The notes under the pieces: generated by a model
Database searches by the model: none
What the model was told of the DNA's origin: nothing
Seen by the model: the letters and a program-made list of their open reading frames with translations, nothing else
Position numbers and translations under genes: made by a program
NCBI GenBank assembly: GCA_900771045.1
Contig: CAAGMM010000425.1
Span: 1-11,181 of the forward strand
Length of the DNA stretch: 11,181 nt
Direction of reading: 5' to 3'
Source of the DNA: Bacteroidales bacterium
GTDB lineage: Bacteria; Bacteroidota; Bacteroidia; Bacteroidales; F082
Shown here: piece after piece, positions 7,406 to 11,181 of the stretch
Layout of the letters: the number at the start of each line of letters is the position of its first letter
How positions within the stretch are numbered: position 1 is the stretch's first letter

Positions 7406-9043
7406 ATGAAAAAGATATTTTTAGCATTTTTATTGACGACGGCGACAATGACTTTCGCCCAGCAGGATAATTTCGAAATATCTAAAAGCCTGAGCATCTA
7501 CAACAACGTGTTCCGCGAACTGAATATGAACTACGTTGACGAAATCGACGCCTCGGAACTCAATACCGCCGCCATCGACGCGATGCTCGACCAGCTCGAC
7601 CCCTATACCGTCTTCATCAAGGAGTCGGAGATTGAAGACTACAGGATGATGACGACCGGAGAATACGGCGGCATCGGGGCGATAATCAGACTCGAAGGCG
7701 ACTATGTCCACATTTCGGAACCGTACGAAGGCTTCCCGGCCCACAAAGCAGGCCTTATAGCAGGCGATAAAATATTGAGTATCAACGGAATAGACACTAA
7801 GGGAAAAAGCACGCAGGAAGTCAGCGAACTGCTCAAAGGACAAGCCGGGACGACTCTCGAAATAGTCGTCAAACGCTACGGCGAGAAAAACCCGCTGACG
7901 AAGACGCTCAAAAGGGAGAAAGTCAAAATAGACAACATCCCGTATTACGGCGTTTTCGATAACAACATCGGCTACATCGCCCTCGGCCAGTTCACCAAAA
8001 ACGCCGCGACCGAACTGAAAACGGCATTCCTCGAAATGAAGCGGCAGGCCGACCTGAAAGGCCTCGTCATCGACTTGCGCGGCAACGGCGGCGGACTGCT
8101 CAAAGAAGCCGTCGATATCGTCAACATCTTCGTGCCGAAAGACAAGCTCGTCGTCTATACGAAAGGCAAAAACGTGCAGCAGAACAGCCAGCACCGCACC
8201 GAATACGAGCCCGTCGACACCGAGATACCACTCGTGATCCTCGTCAACGGAGGCAGCGCGTCGGCAAGCGAAATCGTCGCCGGCTCCATTCAAGACTTCG
8301 ACAGGGGCGTCGTCCTCGGACAAAGGACCTTCGGCAAAGGCCTCGTCCAGAACATCCTGCAAATGAGCTACAACACGCAGATCAAGGTCACCGTGGCGAA
8401 ATACTATATCCCGAGCAACAGGTGCATTCAGGAAATCGACTATTCGAAAAACAAGGGGAAAACGGCCGACAGCATCGCAACAGACACACTCGGACAACGT
8501 TTCACCACGGCCAACGGACGCGTCGTTTACGAGGGACACGGCATCAAACCCGACGTAGAGGTGAAAACCGACCAGATGTCGATACTGACAATCATGCTCT
8601 ATAACAAGGATATGTTCGCCAAATTCGCCGACAAATTCTTCTACGAACATAAAAAAATAGCCCCGGCCGACAAATTCGCCGTTGACGACAAACTCTTTCA
8701 GGAATTCATCGACTTCGTCAAAGAGCAGGACTTCACCTATACGAACGAAAGCGAGCGTCTTCTCAACGAACTTAAGAAAACCGTGAAGCGCGAAGGCAAT
8801 GAGACGATGCTCTCCGACGAAATCGAGCTTATGGAGAAGGAACTCGCCAACGCAAAAGCCGACGACTTCAACAAAAGCCGGAAGGACATCGTCGAGCTGC
8901 TCAGAATGGAAATAGTGTCGAGATATTACTTCCAGAAAGGCAAGATAGTGACGTCGTTCACCGATGACGAAGAACTGCACGAGGCCTTCAACGTGATTCT
9001 CGACACCGAAAGGTATAACGACATTTTAGGCAAAAACAAATAA
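7406..9043 (+). CDS. S41 family C-terminal processing peptidase (secreted, PDZ-containing)
   Basis: A 545-residue protein. Residues 1-18 are a Sec signal peptide (basic start, hydrophobic core, TFA before Gln19), placing it in the periplasm. Residues about 25-80 are the usual N-terminal helical segment ending LDQLDPYTVFI. A PDZ domain spans about 84-160 (EYGGIGAII, AGLIAGDKILSINGID). The S41 protease core follows, with GYIALGQF near 189, VIDLRGNGGG, and NGGSASASEIVAGS at 281-294. Ser286 and Lys311 (in FGKGLVQ) are 25 residues apart, matching the Ser-Lys catalytic pair of Prc/CtpA proteases, so it should be active. Such enzymes cut proteins near their C-termini. About 130 residues after the core are predominantly helical and charged. 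Start ATG is 26 bp after yidD; the ligase-like gene follows after 18 bp. Physiological substrates are unknown. Confidence 0.93.
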   Translation: MKKIFLAFLLTTATMTFAQQDNFEISKSLSIYNNVFRELNMNYVDEIDASELNTAAIDAMLDQLDPYTVFIKESEIEDYRMMTTGEYGGIGAIIRLEGDYVHISEPYEGFPAHKAGLIAGDKILSINGIDTKGKSTQEVSELLKGQAGTTLEIVVKRYGEKNPLTKTLKREKVKIDNIPYYGVFDNNIGYIALGQFTKNAATELKTAFLEMKRQADLKGLVIDLRGNGGGLLKEAVDIVNIFVPKDKLVVYTKGKNVQQNSQHRTEYEPVDTEIPLVILVNGGSASASEIVAGSIQDFDRGVVLGQRTFGKGLVQNILQMSYNTQIKVTVAKYYIPSNRCIQEIDYSKNKGKTADSIATDTLGQRFTTANGRVVYEGHGIKPDVEVKTDQMSILTIMLYNKDMFAKFADKFFYEHKKIAPADKFAVDDKLFQEFIDFVKEQDFTYTNESERLLNELKKTVKREGNETMLSDEIELMEKELANAKADDFNKSRKDIVELLRMEIVSRYYFQKGKIVTSFTDDEELHEAFNVILDTERYNDILGKNK

Positions 9044-9061
9044 CGCTCAAAACATCAAAAA

Positions 9062-10630
9062 ATGAGGAAACTGTATATCTTCGGGCTCATACTCACGGCT
9101 GTCGGCCTGCCGTGGTCAACATTCCTGATGAGCCAGGGCTGTTTCTTCATTCTTTACGCCTGGGTGCTCACGCCCGTCGAAGGCGATTTCTCCTTCCGGA
9201 AAATCGGCTCCAACATCTGCGAGCGTCTCCGCCTGTTCATTCACGACAAAACCGCCCTGATACTCGCCTCGCTCTTCCTCCTCCATCTGATAGGCTGCCT
9301 CTGGACGAGCAATTTCGACTATGCCGGCCGCGACCTACGCGTCAAACTGCCGCTGCTGCTCTTCCCCGTCTTCATCTCCTCTATGCCGCGGATAAACTCC
9401 AAGGAGAAAGACATCGTGCTGTTCAGCTACATCGCCGCCGTTATAGTCTGCACCATCGAGGCCTTCCTCGAAATAACCGACGACGACACCAACATCGACG
9501 CACGGCTGTCCGCCAAAATCGGGCACGTGCGCTTCTGCCTCAACATCGTGATGGCGGTCTTCTTCTCAGCCTATTACGTCTTCTTCATAAAAAACAAGGT
9601 CTGGCACAAGCTGCTGTTCTCAGCCATCATTATCTGGCTGATATTACAGCTCAAAATCCAGGAGTCAATGACGGGCTTCCTGATTATGATTGTCGCCATT
9701 CCGCTGCTGTGCATCTTCTACGCCATAAAACATTCCCGCCACGTCATAAGTATAGTGTTGATTATAAGCACGTTATCCGTAATAGGATTTTCAAACTGGT
9801 ATCTTTTTGATGCCATACACGATTATTATGACGTTGATTTCGACATTGAGAAAGCCGACAAACTCACGGCCCAAGGCAACGCCTACGCTTTCGACTTCGC
9901 ACAATTCGTCGTTGAAGACGGGAGGCTGCCCGGCCTTTATTTGTGCTACAAGGAACTTCTGCCGGAATGGCAGATACGCACCGGTAGGGACATCAATAGA
10001 AAGAGCCCTGAATATTACACTCTTGTGCGCTATTTGGCGTCGAAGGGGCTGCGCGGTGATGCCGAGGGCGTTCGGAGTCTGTCGGACGACGATATAGAAA
10101 ACATCAAAAACGGCATAGCCAACGTCAGATATGTCGAAAACCCGGGTCTCAGGACGCGTATTTCAAAGATCCTTATGGGTTGGGAGCTGTTTAAGAAAGG
10201 CGATCCCAACGGCAGCTCCGAGTTTCAACGCGTCGAATACATCAAGGCTTCGTTGAAAATCTTCCGCAAGAACGTTTTTTACGGTGTCGGGACAGGTGAT
10301 GTCAGGGACGCATTCAACGAATATTACGGTTCGATAAAGTCACCGCTAAAGCCCGAATATCAGAACATATCTCATAATCAATACCTTTTATTCGCCGTCA
10401 CGTTCGGGATCGTCGGTTTGGTGTGGTTTTTGTTCGTTATGTTTTACCCGTTGGCGCATCACCGCAACTGGAACTTCCTGTACCTTTCGTTCTTCTTGTG
10501 TATGATGCTCTCTATGTTGGTTGACGACATCATCGACGTTCAGGCCGGTGTCACGATGTACGCCTTCTTCAATATGCTTTTCCTGTATCTGGAGGTACAG
10601 AAAGATGAGGCGGCGAGTTCCGAACTTTAG
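9062..10630 (+). CDS. O-antigen ligase / Wzy-like polysaccharide polymerase family membrane protein
   Basis: A 522-residue protein with many hydrophobic helices: a block of about eight between residues 5 and 250, then a large polar stretch of about 145 residues (250-395), then further helices near 442-463, 471-489 and 495-511. Conserved family features follow the polar stretch: RVEYIKASLKIF at 390-401, VFYGVGTGD at 405-413 and SHNQYLLFAVTFG at 437-449. His438 is at the place where O-antigen ligases carry an important loop histidine. Such proteins transfer or polymerise undecaprenyl-linked glycans on the outer face of the inner membrane. The acceptor and glycan are not predictable, and no glycosyltransferase cluster is present. 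It starts 18 bp after the S41 peptidase, so they may be co-transcribed. Its plus-strand G/C balance changes near base 9900, described in the findings. The family is fairly secure; ligase versus polymerase is open. Confidence 0.8.
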   Translation: MRKLYIFGLILTAVGLPWSTFLMSQGCFFILYAWVLTPVEGDFSFRKIGSNICERLRLFIHDKTALILASLFLLHLIGCLWTSNFDYAGRDLRVKLPLLLFPVFISSMPRINSKEKDIVLFSYIAAVIVCTIEAFLEITDDDTNIDARLSAKIGHVRFCLNIVMAVFFSAYYVFFIKNKVWHKLLFSAIIIWLILQLKIQESMTGFLIMIVAIPLLCIFYAIKHSRHVISIVLIISTLSVIGFSNWYLFDAIHDYYDVDFDIEKADKLTAQGNAYAFDFAQFVVEDGRLPGLYLCYKELLPEWQIRTGRDINRKSPEYYTLVRYLASKGLRGDAEGVRSLSDDDIENIKNGIANVRYVENPGLRTRISKILMGWELFKKGDPNGSSEFQRVEYIKASLKIFRKNVFYGVGTGDVRDAFNEYYGSIKSPLKPEYQNISHNQYLLFAVTFGIVGLVWFLFVMFYPLAHHRNWNFLYLSFFLCMMLSMLVDDIIDVQAGVTMYAFFNMLFLYLEVQKDEAASSEL

Positions 10631-10632
10631 AT

Positions 10633-10686
10633 TGTTGATAACTTTGTTGATAATGTGTTGATAACGTGTTAGCAATATGTTGATAA
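10633..10686 (+). repeat. Phased TGTTGATAA array (DnaA-box-like) in the convergent intergenic gap
   Basis: Perfect copies of TGTTGATAA start at 10633, 10645, 10656 and 10678, and a degenerate copy TGTTAGCAA starts at 10667. Start-to-start distances are 12, 11, 11 and 11 bases, so all five sit on nearly the same face of the helix. The reverse complement, TTATCAACA, differs by one base from the classical DnaA box TTATCCACA. The array begins two bases after the stop of the ligase-like gene and lies outside coding sequence. A partial inverted copy (GTATCAACC) is at 10773-10781. The repeat is seen directly; a DnaA-binding or origin role is inference, and another DNA-binding protein could be the user. 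Confidence 0.85.
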
Positions 10687-10752
10687 CGCATTCGGACGTA
10701 TTCCGCAAGCCGGCCGCCCCTGTTTTCCAATATCTCTAACAATGTTCCGACG

Positions 10753-10767
10753 GCGATGTGTCATCGC
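10753..10767. terminator. Small hairpin between convergent genes, possible terminator
   Basis: GCGATG at 10753-10758 and CATCGC at 10762-10767 form a perfect six-pair stem with a three-base TGT loop; a G-T pair could extend it by one. On the plus strand it is followed by only three T residues, so it is a weak intrinsic terminator at best. It lies between the ends of two convergent genes, where terminators are expected. The rest of 10687-10802 shows no gene or other clear element. Confidence 0.4.
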
Positions 10768-10802
10768 TTTGAGTATCAACCTGTATTTCAATGAGTTACA
10801 GC

Positions 10803-11181
10803 TCAATATAAGGTCTGCAAATCCTCCTTCTTCAAGCCGTTGAAATCGCCGGAACTGAGGAAGCCGCCGACAACGTTTTCTGTCGGATATTTCTTCAAAA
10901 GCGTCATAAGTTCGTCTTTGCCGTGCACGACTTTCAGATCCGGTCGGACGAAGCCCTGTTTGATGCGGTCGTCGGTCATCAGTTCGAGTTTTTTGACGGC
11001 CACGGCGTGCGGGTCGTAAAAGACTATGGCGGAGTCGCAGTCGTCGAGGCAGTGCGCGTAATGGTCGATGAAGACCTCGCTCAAGCTGCTGTAGGTGTGA
11101 AGTTCGAAAACCACGAGGAGATGCCTGCCGGGATATTGTTCCCTCAGAGCTTTAACCGTGGCCGTAAGCTTGGACGGAGCA
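10803..11181 (-). CDS. mpl: Mur ligase of the Mpl type, C-terminal part (cut by right edge)
   Basis: Read on the minus strand, the frame is open from the right edge to the TGA at 10805-10803; 125 C-terminal residues are visible. They begin APSKLTATVKALREQYPGRH and continue VVFELHTYSSL, IDHYAHCLDDCDSAIVFYDP and a final GGFLSSGDFNGL. This is the C-terminal domain of a Mur ligase. The (H)APSK and VFELHTYSSL segments match Mpl-type enzymes better than MurC, whose equivalent is usually VFQPHRYSR-like. Mpl attaches the recycled tripeptide L-Ala-gamma-D-Glu-meso-DAP to UDP-N-acetylmuramate in the cytoplasm. An apparent start at 11114 is an internal GTG valine codon, not a true start, because homologous sequence continues upstream. 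The ATP-binding central domain lies outside the window. MurC is the main alternative. Confidence 0.75.
   Translation of the reverse strand, partial: APSKLTATVKALREQYPGRHLLVVFELHTYSSLSEVFIDHYAHCLDDCDSAIVFYDPHAVAVKKLELMTDDRIKQGFVRPDLKVVHGKDELMTLLKKYPTENVVGGFLSSGDFNGLKKEDLQTLY

Noticed and set aside
7430..8980. A 516-codon open frame on the minus strand opposite the S41 peptidase
   Set aside because: The plus-strand frame has a full signal peptide, PDZ and Ser-Lys catalytic motifs. The antisense product is a low-diversity Val/Asp/Phe/Glu-rich string of the kind produced by GC-biased codons, with no recognisable domain.
10388..10708. A minus-strand open frame running across the repeat array into the ligase-like gene
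   Set aside because: It lies mostly antisense to conserved ligase motifs, and its N-terminal part is just translation of the repeat array; no family resemblance.
10693..10716. CGGA/TCCG inverted repeat and GCCGGC/CGGCCG palindromes downstream of the array
   Set aside because: Four-pair stem and short palindromes are expected by chance in GC-rich DNA; no supporting context.
1..11181. CRISPR array, insertion sequence, tRNA, defence or toxin-antitoxin system
   Set aside because: No transposase, integrase, regularly spaced long repeats, tRNA-like fold or known defence protein was recognised; the coding space is filled by envelope and housekeeping genes.

Overview
The window looks like ordinary chromosomal DNA from a Bacteroidota species, most likely order Bacteroidales with moderate-to-high GC. 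The supporting signs are a TonB-dependent receptor paired with a DUF5689/choice-of-anchor J-type lipoprotein, an outer-membrane barrel receptor with a carboxypeptidase-D-like N-terminal domain, a DUF4271 membrane protein, the gene order DUF4271-hemD-rnpA-yidD-S41 peptidase, TAnnTTTG-type promoter boxes, and the near absence of Shine-Dalgarno sites. No species can be named from the sequence alone.

Layout: (1) 1-2595, a receptor gene cut by the left edge, followed after 41 bp by a lipoprotein whose C-terminal half is a clear tandem duplication. Together they look like an outer-membrane uptake or surface-binding operon of unknown substrate. (2) 2619-5925, a good Bacteroidetes-type promoter, a complete 835-residue outer-membrane beta-barrel receptor, and 29 bp later a six-helix DUF4271 protein. 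(3) 5823-9043, a tight housekeeping cluster. It holds uroporphyrinogen-III synthase (hemD), RNase P protein (rnpA, overlapping hemD by 8 bp), the membrane-insertion factor yidD (overlapping rnpA by 29 bp) and a secreted S41 C-terminal processing peptidase. A likely promoter for this cluster lies inside the end of the DUF4271 gene. (4) 9062-10630, an O-antigen ligase/polymerase-like membrane protein with a large extracytoplasmic insert. (5) 10631-10802, a non-coding gap between convergent genes. It carries a phased array of TGTTGATAA repeats and a small hairpin. (6) 10803-11181 on the minus strand, the C-terminal end of a Mur ligase of the Mpl type (peptidoglycan recycling), cut by the right edge.

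Most genes sit in short-gap or overlapping runs on the plus strand and serve envelope functions (uptake receptors, lipoprotein, membrane insertion, periplasmic proteolysis, surface glycan, peptidoglycan), with heme and tRNA-processing genes embedded among them.

I see no defence system, mobile element, CRISPR array, tRNA or rRNA. The most unusual signal is the TGTTGATAA array at 10633-10686: four perfect copies and one degenerate copy at 11-12 bp spacing, each one base away from a DnaA box on the opposite strand. Plus-strand G/C composition also changes about 0.8 kb upstream of it. A replication-origin-type or other protein-binding site is a reasonable hypothesis, but it is unproven here.
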